From contig JAJJLU010000518.1 in the NCBI GenBank assembly GCA_023807065.1, positions 1 to 34,328 of the forward strand: 34,328 nt of DNA, written 5' to 3'. Position numbers and translations under genes: made by a program. Position 1 is the stretch's first letter. Every line of letters starts with the position of its first letter. This document shows positions 27,681 through 34,328 of the stretch, one piece after another. Source of the DNA: Isotricha intestinalis. Lineage: Eukaryota; Ciliophora; Litostomatea; Vestibuliferida; Isotrichidae. Below the pieces are notes generated by a model that worked only from the letters and a program-made list of their open reading frames with translations, was not told the DNA's origin and did no database searches.

Positions 27681-28217
27681 ATGAGTGAGAATAATAAAGA
27701 TGATAAATTTAAATTACCAAAATTTATTTTTGTTTTTAATGCACCAAAATCATTTAGTAAGATTTTTTATTTTCGAAATTTACAAATTTCAATAATATTA
27801 ACTACAATAGGAATATTTTTATGTATAATTTTAAATATTATTTTATTTTTTGAATCGTATAAAAGATTATATGAAATATTATATTTTTTAGTTAAAGTAC
27901 TTTTATATTTAATTTCTTTTGTATTTATAGTGATTAGTTTATTCAAAAAAACAAATTTACATTTAAAAATTACTTATTTTATGATTGAAATTATATTTTT
28001 AATTGAATTTTTAAAATTTTTATTGGTTTTTATTTTAGGAATTATTTCTATTATTGATACTGAAAATAAAAAACAAGTTTCTAGGGTTTGGCCTGTTATA
28101 TTATTTTTTAATATTCCTCCTTTAGCAATATTAATTTTTATGTTATTGATAATTTATACTTATATGGAATATTTAAATGAAAGAAGTAAAAAATTAATAA
28201 GTAAAATTACAAATTGA
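27681..28217 (+). CDS. Four-helix integral membrane protein, unknown function
   Basis: This 178-residue protein has hydrophobic segments at about 35-58, 64-88, 96-126 and 136-161, flanked by a polar N-terminus (MSENNKDDKFKLPKF) and a basic C-terminus. The layout (four helices, both ends likely cytosolic, short loops) resembles MARVEL/tetraspan-type proteins, but no Cys-rich large loop of a tetraspanin is present and no signature can be named. It terminates in TGA. The gene is divergent from the four-domain pepsin-like gene. Function unknown. Confidence 0.75.
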   Translation: MSENNKDDKFKLPKFIFVFNAPKSFSKIFYFRNLQISIILTTIGIFLCIILNIILFFESYKRLYEILYFLVKVLLYLISFVFIVISLFKKTNLHLKITYFMIEIIFLIEFLKFLLVFILGIISIIDTENKKQVSRVWPVILFFNIPPLAILIFMLLIIYTYMEYLNERSKKLISKITN

Positions 28218-28526
28218 AAATTTAATAAATTAAAAATAATAATTTTAAAATAATTTATTATTAAATTAATATTAATAAATAAAGAATAGTTTTAAGATAA
28301 AAATCCCTAATTATCAAATTCAATACATATGATATTTAGTATTATTTGAACCTAAAGTTAAAGGAAATTCTCTTTCATCTCGTTTTTCTTCTTCTATAAA
28401 TTATTATAGCCTTTTTAATTATATTTTATATATTAAAAATATAAATATTATAAAATAAATTAATAATTAATAATAATGCTTTTATTTTTTGTATTTGAGT
28501 ATTATTTTTTAAATAAATTTTGTTAA
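28218..28526. other. Intergenic region with an orphan coding-like patch
   Basis: These 309 bases are A/T-rich except for a G+C-richer patch at about 28345-28400. Read on the minus strand, ~28325-28398 is open and ends in TGA, encoding a plausible peptide (KRDEREFPLTLGSNN, then TKYHMY). It lacks any start codon or upstream GT donor. See the findings. Confidence 0.4.
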
Positions 28527-29801
28527 ATGCAAGAAAAACCTGAAGTATGTCAATTTTTTCTTCAAGGTAAATGTAAATTTGGAGATAATTGTTGGTTTTC
28601 GCATAATAGTCCTTCATCAACAAATAAGAAAAAATTAGCTTTTTCAAATTATGAAGATATATCAATAAAAGCATTGAATAATAAGCCAAGAGATTTATTA
28701 GAAGATTTAACTTCATTAAATTTAATTGATTTAACTAAAGAATCAAAATCTAAATTATGTAAAGATTTTTTATTGGGTAATTGTAATAATAATGATTGTG
28801 AGAAATTACATGGTTATAGTGAAAATTTTTTATCTAGAGTTAAAATTTTTTCTCATAATAATATTATTATTAAATTATTAAAAATTTCAGAGGAAAGAAT
28901 TGTTTCAGCTGATGAAAAAAGTTTTAAAATATATTTAATAAAAGAAGATAAATTTCAATGTATTAAAACAATAAACATTCAAACTGAATTTAATGATAAA
29001 ATAATTATAACAAATATTTTTTATTCTGATGGAATAATTTTTGTTACTGAATGTTCAACTTATAATAAAGTAGGAAAAATTGCAGTTTATTTTTTAGATG
29101 TTAATAAAAAAATAGAATGTGATTGTCATTCTTCAAAAACTAATGATTTAATATATTTAAAATATGATAATTTAGTCATTACTTTTGGAAATTTTTTCAT
29201 AGAAATTTTTAAAATAAATAACCAAAAAAATAACGAATTATTTTCTATTTTAAAAATGATTCCAATTCCTCGTTCAATTAATACTGTTTTATTAATCAAT
29301 GATAAATTTTTATGTGGAATGGATAATGGTTTTTTAAGCATATTATCAAATGATGAAACCGGTAAAAATTTTTTTAAAGAAGATAAATGTATTCAAATTC
29401 ATAATTCTTCAGTTCAAATTATTGTTTTAAAAATAGTAAATGAATTTACTCATTATTTAATTTCAGGTTCCACTGATAAAAGTGTTAAAGTCTTTAATAT
29501 TGAAAAAGGCTTTCTTAAAATTATAGAAAAAAATTTCACTCTTCCAATTAATAATATTTTTTTATCTAATAATTTTGAAGGAAATGATATTATTTGTATT
29601 TCTTTAGAAAATGGTATCATCAGTATTTTAAATGATAGATTTCAAATTATTTTTGATATACAAGGATTTAATAATGCAAAAATTCCTCGTTATGGAATTA
29701 ATTTAATTAATCCAAATATAAATAATTCAGAAGGTAATTTTTTACTTATTAATGATGGAAATGCAATTGAATGTAATCAATGGATGAAACAAGAAATTTA
29801 A
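28527..29801 (+). CDS. CCCH zinc-finger and WD40-type beta-propeller protein (ZFWD-like)
   Basis: The 424-residue protein has two CCCH zinc fingers at the N-terminus. C8-x7-C16-x5-C22-x3-H26 reads CQFFLQGKCKFGDNCWFSH, and a second finger near residues 77-94 reads CKDFLLGNCNNNDCEKLH (C-x7-C-x4-C-x3-H). From ~95 onward the sequence shows degenerate WD40 blades (KLLKISEERIVSADEKSFKI, INTVLLINDKFLCGMDNGFL, LISGSTDKSVKVFNIEKG, IICISLENGIISIL). The finger-plus-propeller order matches the ZFWD family described from plants, thought to bind RNA, with the propeller as an interaction platform. Nuclear or cytoplasmic mRNA metabolism is the likely setting. The exact target is unknown. The ATG at 28527 lies seven residues before the first Cys. 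Confidence 0.82.
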   Translation: MQEKPEVCQFFLQGKCKFGDNCWFSHNSPSSTNKKKLAFSNYEDISIKALNNKPRDLLEDLTSLNLIDLTKESKSKLCKDFLLGNCNNNDCEKLHGYSENFLSRVKIFSHNNIIIKLLKISEERIVSADEKSFKIYLIKEDKFQCIKTINIQTEFNDKIIITNIFYSDGIIFVTECSTYNKVGKIAVYFLDVNKKIECDCHSSKTNDLIYLKYDNLVITFGNFFIEIFKINNQKNNELFSILKMIPIPRSINTVLLINDKFLCGMDNGFLSILSNDETGKNFFKEDKCIQIHNSSVQIIVLKIVNEFTHYLISGSTDKSVKVFNIEKGFLKIIEKNFTLPINNIFLSNNFEGNDIICISLENGIISILNDRFQIIFDIQGFNNAKIPRYGINLINPNINNSEGNFLLINDGNAIECNQWMKQEI

Positions 29802-30116
29802 ATATAAAAATTGATAATTTAAGTTAATGTATTAATTATTTATTTATTTTATGTTTTTTTTTAATCATACATAAATTATATATTTTAATATAATTATTGT
29901 TGGATTATGGTTTTTTGTGTTGAATTTAATTTATTATCTATATTTTCATCTAACTTTTATGTTATTAATAATTTTCTTCTCAATATCTGTAACTTGTTTG
30001 TATAATTTCTTTAATTTTAATTGAATTATCCAAATATTAAAGAGAATTTTTTGAATTGTTTTAAAAAAATTAATAATTAAAAAAAAAAATAGTAATATTC
30101 AAATAATAAAATAAAT
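29802..30116. other. Intergenic region between same-strand genes
   Basis: These 315 bases hold a 3' untranslated region and the next promoter. A minus-strand stretch at about 29955-30066 is open and Lys/Ile-rich but has no start codon. No RNA gene is seen. Confidence 0.5.
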
Positions 30117-30915
30117 ATGACAAATGAACTAATTGATGATGAATATATATATCAACTACATACTCAATTAAAATTAATGAAAGCCCAAAGAAAACAATTT
30201 GAAAAAGATAATTTATTGTTAAATGGAAGATTACAATGTTTAAAAAATGAACATGCAAAAACGTTAAAGAAAATAGAATTAACAAAGAAGAAAAAAAAAC
30301 ACAGAATAAATAACATTGAAAAGAAAAGAAGTAAATTAAATGAGAAAATAATATTTAAAAAGAAAAAAAGAAGAAGATTTAAACAATTTAAAAATAAAAA
30401 ATGTTCATCAAAAATCTAAAATTGAATGTGGAATAATTTTTAAAAGAGAAGAAAGAATAAATTCAAATCAAAGAGAATTAAAATTATTAAAAGAACAACA
30501 AAGAACAAATCAAGAATTAATTAAAAATTTAGAGTTAGAAGAACAATATCAAAAAATGAAAAAAAGAGATGGAATTAAAAGTCAACATTATTTAAATGAA
30601 GAAAGGAAAAAAACAATTGAAATTGCAAGAAAAAATGAAATTAAAAAAGATTTAGAAAATAAGTTACAAATGGAATTAAAATTAAAAGAAGAAAATGATT
30701 TTAAAATCAAACAATTAAAACAATTTGGAAATGAAATATTAAATAGAATAAAAGAAACTATAAATATGTATAAACATTTAATTGAAGAATTTAATAAATT
30801 ATTTCATGGAAATAATGATTATGAAGATTTAACTTTGAATTATTCTTTGAAGAACAATAATAATAAAACTTATTCTTCTAAATCTTCAAATCAAAATATT
30901 AAAATCAAATTTTAA
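30117..30915 (+). CDS. Coiled-coil protein, reading frame interrupted once
   Basis: The first frame (30117-30419) encodes MTNELIDDEYIYQLHTQLKL and a Lys-rich coiled coil, then becomes unnaturally basic and stops. The +1 frame opens at about 30352 (after a TAA at 30349) and runs to 30915 as an excellent continuation: EEDLNNLKIKNVHQKSK, RELKLLKEQQRTNQELIKN, then a charged coil and a Ser/Asn tail. The two are one gene of roughly 265 residues. The switch is explained either by a one-base indel in the A-rich run around 30356-30370 or by a 40-nt GT-AG intron (30331-30370, GTAAAT...AAAG, length compatible with the frame change). The protein is a continuous charged coiled coil; cytoskeletal or ciliary scaffolding is plausible but unproven. 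Confidence 0.7.
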
Positions 30916-31059
30916 TGTTTTTTATTTTTATAAATAAAGACATAATAATAGACATATAAATAAATATAGTGTATTTAATATTAAATATATGATTAACTTT
31001 TAAAAAAATATTTAAAAAAACTAATGACATTAAAAAAAATAAAAACTTTATTTTTAAAT

Positions 31060-31929
31060 TTAATATTGTGTTTTACTTCTCCAACTTCTTTGAGTTAAAG
31101 ACCCTCCATCATTTTTTTCGGTTTTGAACATAGTAAACTCACTGAAAGTATCATATTGTCCAGGACCAGGAGAAGGGTATTTATCATTGACTTTTAAATC
31201 AAAAATACTTTTAAATTTAAGTCCCATACTATAAGCAGTTCCTCCTCTAAATTTACTATTAATTTGTTTTCCATCTCCTTTCATTAAATCTTTAATTTCA
31301 TATTTTCCTGCTCCTGGATAATTATCTTTTCCAACTGTAAAAAATTTAGGTGTTTTACTTAAAGACCATCCTACTTGTTTTGTATTTTCATAATTACTTA
31401 AAGGATACTTTCCTTTATTACTCATTTCTATTAATCTATATTTTCCAGGTCCTGGAATGTATTCATATAAACTTTTATTTATTTCATTTTCTAATTTTTT
31501 CCTAAAAGAATATTTTGGTGCTCCATATCCTAATTTTCTGCTTGTTATATATTTTCCTGGTCCTGGAGTCGTGTTTCTCATTGGGTTATAATTATAATTT
31601 CTTGAACCAAAGGAATATTTTGGTGATGTGTAATGTTTACTGTCTTTAGAATTATAAAATGTATAATATGGAGCTTTATTATATTTTATATTATCTCCTG
31701 TTCCTTCTGTCATTGTTATTATGTCATATTTTTTACCATATCCAAAACTTGTCATTCTATGAGAACGTGATGATGGAATGTCATAAAATTTTTCCGTTTT
31801 AAAATCTTGACTATAACGGCGACCGAACCTCTTTGCTTTTCCAAAAGAAAACATTTGCTTTGATGTACTGGTGTTTATTACGTCGTTTACTATCTTTTGA
31901 CGAGCTTCTATTTGGTAATGATAACTCAT
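31060..31929 (-). CDS. SHIPPO/STPGR-repeat protein (ODF3/CIMAP-like)
   Basis: The 289-residue basic protein contains the Pro-Gly-Pro repeats typical of the SHIPPO (STPGR) family: TTPGPGKYITSRKLGYGAPK, YIPGPGKYRLIEMS, NYPGAGKYEIKDLM and PSPGPGQYDTFSEF, interspersed with aromatic-Gly motifs (KYSFGSRNYNY, MFSFGKAKRFGRRY). Family members are microtubule inner or outer-dense-fibre proteins of cilia and flagella. This is the strongest sign that the organism builds cilia or flagella. Length and repeat number fit the short members of the family. The ATG at 31929 gives MSYHYQIEARQK. The gene is transcribed away from the telomere, like its neighbour. Confidence 0.88.
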   Translation of the reverse strand: MSYHYQIEARQKIVNDVINTSTSKQMFSFGKAKRFGRRYSQDFKTEKFYDIPSSRSHRMTSFGYGKKYDIITMTEGTGDNIKYNKAPYYTFYNSKDSKHYTSPKYSFGSRNYNYNPMRNTTPGPGKYITSRKLGYGAPKYSFRKKLENEINKSLYEYIPGPGKYRLIEMSNKGKYPLSNYENTKQVGWSLSKTPKFFTVGKDNYPGAGKYEIKDLMKGDGKQINSKFRGGTAYSMGLKFKSIFDLKVNDKYPSPGPGQYDTFSEFTMFKTEKNDGGSLTQRSWRSKTQY

Positions 31930-32351
31930 TTTTTTTCGAATTTTTCTGTGATTATTTTTTTTTGTTTTTATTTTTTTTTTTAATTTTTTTTGGTGCTTAT
32001 AAATAAAAGAGGAAATGGCACGGAAATAAAAATATTATAATACTGATAATAGGTTAATGGAAGTAAACATTTATTTTAAAAATAATAAAAGAATATATTT
32101 AATTGTTTTTTTTATAATTTAACGGCCCACTTATTCTGTTTATCATTTTATTCATTATTTTAATATTCTGATATTTAAACTTCTAATTACAAGAAAAAAT
32201 TATTTTGATTTATTTAGTATATAAAATTTCATTAGACTAACAAAATTCCATTATTTTTTCTTCTTCTTTTAAAAAAATTAATTAAATTTGAAAAAAATTA
32301 AATGAAATTTTGTCATTTAAAATAATATAAATTTAATAATAATTATTTATT
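31930..32351. other. Longest gene-free stretch: upstream of SHIPPO gene
   Basis: These 422 bases lie between two minus-strand genes and contain the 3' end of the ARS2 gene and the promoter of the SHIPPO-like gene. A TATAAATA-like sequence (TTATAAATAAAAG near 31998-32010) and two G+C patches (GGCACGG near 32017 and ACGGCCCAC near 32122) stand out from the A/T background. No coding or RNA gene is recognised. Confidence 0.45.
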
Positions 32352-33965
32352 TTATAAGTCTTGATAGGAAATTAGTTTTCTACCTTCTTTATAATTTGTT
32401 TTATCTTCATAATAATCTCTTTTTTTTTGTTTTAATTTAGAATAACCTCCTTTTTTATTATTTGGATTTTGATATTTTCTCATTGCATTTAAATAGGACG
32501 CATAATCTTTCATTTCACTTATTATTTTTATTTTCTCATATTGTTTTTTATTTGAATCCATATTAAAATTTATTTTTTTTAATTCAGTATTTATTACTTC
32601 TTTAATTTTATCTTTGTGCATATTATTAATATGTTTTTTCATATAATGATCAGATATAAATTTCTTTTGACAAATATTACATTCAAATTTTTCAGGTGTA
32701 AGCTGAATGATATTTTTATCTAAAAATTTCTCAATTTTTTCTTCCTGATTAATTAAACTTTTATAATCTTCTGTATTTTCAATTGAAATTTTATCAATAA
32801 ACTCATGAATTTTATCATCTAAAGTTTTGGAATAATCAATATCAAAGTTTTCTTCATTATTATAATATATATGACTATAATCACATTTAGTTGATAAGTA
32901 TCTTTCATCATCAAATATTTCACAACAATAAAAACAAAAACCATGAATTTTTCTTAAATAAAGTAAATTAATATTCAAATGAAAAAAATCATCATTATTA
33001 TATTTATCATTTTTTTTAAATTCATTTAAAATATTATTAAGTTCTTTTTTTTTATCAAGTATTTCAATTATTTTTTCTGTTGATTGAATATCCGTTTTTA
33101 AATCTCTTCCATTTTCTCCATAAAATATAGGAGCTACTCTAATTTTTTTATCAGTACCAGCTTTACTTTTTGCAGGACTTAATTTATAAGAATTATTCAT
33201 TTTATAATCTTTTAATAAAGTATAAGCAACATCACAATTTTCATTTGAGTCAAATGATAACCAACAATATCTATTAAAATTTTGATTTTTTATTGGATCA
33301 CTTAATGATAATGATACAAAACCTTTTATTTTTTTTAATATTGACAATAATTCCAATTTTTTTATATTTCTTGGAAATTGATGAATAAATAAAGTTTTAT
33401 TATCGGGTTCAAAGGCAAAATATGTGTTTTTATTTTCTTCATTTTTATTTTCTTTATTTTCTATTTCTTTTGATGAAATAAAATTATAACTTTCATATAT
33501 ATATTTATCATAATTACCATTATCATATGATAAATCAATATTATCATATATTTTATTTTTGAATGATTCTAAAAATATTTTTTCCAAAGTTTTACATTGA
33601 AATGATTGTTCTTTTTTAATTTCATTTTTAATGATAGGATGATATCTCTCTTTAAACCATTCATCATCGCAATGTTCATGATAAAAAGACATATATTTTT
33701 TATTTTCATATTTTTCTTTATATTCATTATAGACTTTCTCTAATTCATCTTTTGGAAAATCATCTTGATTTTTTTGAATTTTAACAAATAATTCAAAAGT
33801 GATTAAAGGACCATCAAATCCTGGAATTGTTAATAAATTCTTATATTTTGTTAATAAATCTACATCTTCATCTTTATCTCTATTTCTTTTTTTATTTATA
33901 TATTTATCATCTTGTTCATTTTCTTTGATTTCATTCTCCTCATTGTTTTCATTTTTTTCTTCCAT
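32352..33965 (-). CDS. SRRT/ARS2: ARS2/SERRATE homologue (RNA cap-associated zinc-finger protein)
   Basis: The 537-residue protein shows the ARS2 order. A helical N-terminal domain leads to MSFYHEHCDDEWFKERYHP (~residues 86-104; the family has F-Y-x-x-H-K-x-D-E-W-F-x-x-K-Y-H-P). An RRM-like fold follows (~187-280, TLFIHQFPRNIKKLELLSIL). Next comes the LLYLRKIHGFCFYCCEIF segment (~330-350; family 'LLYLRIVHsxdYY') with a CDYSH metal-ligand cluster, then a C2H2 finger FECNICQKKF...H-x(4)-H (~425-450). In other eukaryotes ARS2 links the cap-binding complex to RNA processing, small-RNA biogenesis and nuclear exosome decay. The acidic N-terminal Glu/Asn-rich head and the missing Arg/Ser-rich tail make it shorter than animal ARS2. 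Its start codon is only 321 bp from the telomeric repeat. Confidence 0.88.
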   Translation of the reverse strand: MEEKNENNEENEIKENEQDDKYINKKRNRDKDEDVDLLTKYKNLLTIPGFDGPLITFELFVKIQKNQDDFPKDELEKVYNEYKEKYENKKYMSFYHEHCDDEWFKERYHPIIKNEIKKEQSFQCKTLEKIFLESFKNKIYDNIDLSYDNGNYDKYIYESYNFISSKEIENKENKNEENKNTYFAFEPDNKTLFIHQFPRNIKKLELLSILKKIKGFVSLSLSDPIKNQNFNRYCWLSFDSNENCDVAYTLLKDYKMNNSYKLSPAKSKAGTDKKIRVAPIFYGENGRDLKTDIQSTEKIIEILDKKKELNNILNEFKKNDKYNNDDFFHLNINLLYLRKIHGFCFYCCEIFDDERYLSTKCDYSHIYYNNEENFDIDYSKTLDDKIHEFIDKISIENTEDYKSLINQEEKIEKFLDKNIIQLTPEKFECNICQKKFISDHYMKKHINNMHKDKIKEVINTELKKINFNMDSNKKQYEKIKIISEMKDYASYLNAMRKYQNPNNKKGGYSKLKQKKRDYYEDKTNYKEGRKLISYQDL

Positions 33966-34286
33966 AAAATTTAAAATATAAAATCTAAATAATTTATATA
34001 TTAATTTAAGGTCAAATTAAAAAAATATATATATAATAAAAAAAAATAAAAAACGGGGCATGAAAAATATTTAAATAATAAATACAAAAAAGAAAAAAAT
34101 AAAGTTATTAAAAATAGAAAAGAATATAAAAAAGTAATTCAAATAATCTAAATATAATAAAAATAAATAGAGATAATTGCATAAAAAAAGAAACAACATT
34201 TAGGGTGATTGGGAATGATTTTAAACAATTAGATTTTTATTAATAATAATTAATTCATTAATTATTTAATCAATTTCTTTTTTTTT
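33966..34286. other. Short subtelomeric spacer and promoter of ARS2 gene
   Basis: These 321 bases of A/T-rich sequence lie between the ARS2 start codon and the telomere repeat. No subtelomeric repeat family, gene or RNA is recognised. ACGGGGCATG near 34053-34062 and TTAGGGTGATTGGGAATG near 34200-34217 are the only G-rich patches. The second partly resembles degenerate telomere sequence. Confidence 0.6.
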
Positions 34287-34328
34287 GGGGATTGGGGATT
34301 GGGGATTGGGGATTGGGGATTGGGGATT
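34287..34328 (+). repeat. Telomeric repeat array, six copies of GGGGATT
   Basis: Six perfect, uninterrupted 7-nt copies reach the last base of the window, with the G-rich strand 5'->3' toward the end as expected for a right-hand telomere. The unit (ATTGGGG in rotation) differs from Tetrahymena TTGGGG by one added A, and from the TTTTGGGG of hypotrich ciliates. Confidence 0.93.

Noticed and set aside
29955..30066. Minus-strand open, coiled-coil-like stretch (LKKLYKQVTDIEKKIINN)
   Set aside because: No start codon or splice donor. Lys/Ile-rich frames of this size are expected by chance in such A/T-rich DNA, and a similar frame lies in 20117-20441.
34200..34220. Degenerate telomere copies (TTAGGGTGATTGGGAATG) as an internal telomere relic
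   Set aside because: It is too short and imperfect to distinguish from chance G-rich sequence; I mention it only in the spacer entry.
14185..34286. tRNA, rRNA, snRNA or other structured RNA genes in the intergenic regions
   Set aside because: I looked for G+C-rich stem patterns and tRNA box-like words. The spacers are A/T homopolymer-rich, and no credible cloverleaf or conserved RNA core was found.

Overview
This window looks like one end of a nuclear chromosome from a single-celled, cilium- or flagellum-bearing eukaryote with an extremely A+T-rich, gene-dense genome. The right edge is six perfect copies of GGGGATT running to the last base (34287-34328), with the G-rich strand pointing outward, so this is a telomere. 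The left edge cuts through a gene. All conserved genes read with a standard-like code. TAA ends almost every gene, TGA ends two, and TAG is not used as a terminator. This excludes the Tetrahymena/Paramecium reassignment of TAA/TAG. My best inference is a macronuclear chromosome end of a litostome (rumen-type) ciliate: ciliate-like G4 telomere repeat, standard code, about 22 genes in 34 kb, intergenic gaps of roughly 50-420 bp, and a 28-nt intron. The lineage call is inference. No tRNA, rRNA, transposon, CRISPR array or bacterial feature was recognised.

Layout: (1) 1-3903, plus strand: end of an armadillo/importin-alpha-like gene, a minimal tail-anchored Qc-type SNARE, and a membrane protein carrying three PX-like domains. 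(2) 4168-7294, minus strand: two Asn/Lys-rich proteins of unknown function, one with a 28-nt intron. (3) 7575-10783, plus strand: an unknown protein, a small RRM-fold-like protein and a cyclic-nucleotide-binding-domain protein. (4) 11008-12858, minus strand: an Asn-rich protein and an Arg/Asn/Tyr-rich putative RNA-binding protein. (5) 13138-16869, plus strand: a PP2C phosphatase, an F-x-P-repeat protein and a seven-helix receptor-like protein. (6) 17186-19189, minus strand: the ER chaperone BiP, lacking a KDEL-type tail. (7) 19469-20116, plus strand: a second SNARE. (8) 20442-27302, minus strand: a larger F-x-P-repeat/EF-hand protein, and a giant secreted-type membrane protein of four tandem pepsin-like domains whose catalytic DTG motifs all appear lost. 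(9) 27681-30915, plus strand: a four-helix membrane protein, a CCCH zinc finger/WD40-type protein and a coiled-coil protein with a frame break. (10) 31060-33965, minus strand: a SHIPPO/ODF3-like ciliary protein and an ARS2/SERRATE homologue next to the telomere.

The genes do not form an operon-like system. Themes are secretory traffic and ER function (two SNAREs, PX protein, BiP, pepsin-like membrane protein), cilia or cytoskeleton (SHIPPO, F-x-P-repeat proteins, coiled coils), signalling (PP2C, cNMP-binding domain, 7TM) and RNA biology (ARS2, CCCH-WD40, Arg-rich protein). The best candidates for novelty are the four-domain pseudo-aspartic-protease, the membrane-anchored triple-PX protein, BiP without its retention tail, and the two related F-x-P-repeat proteins.
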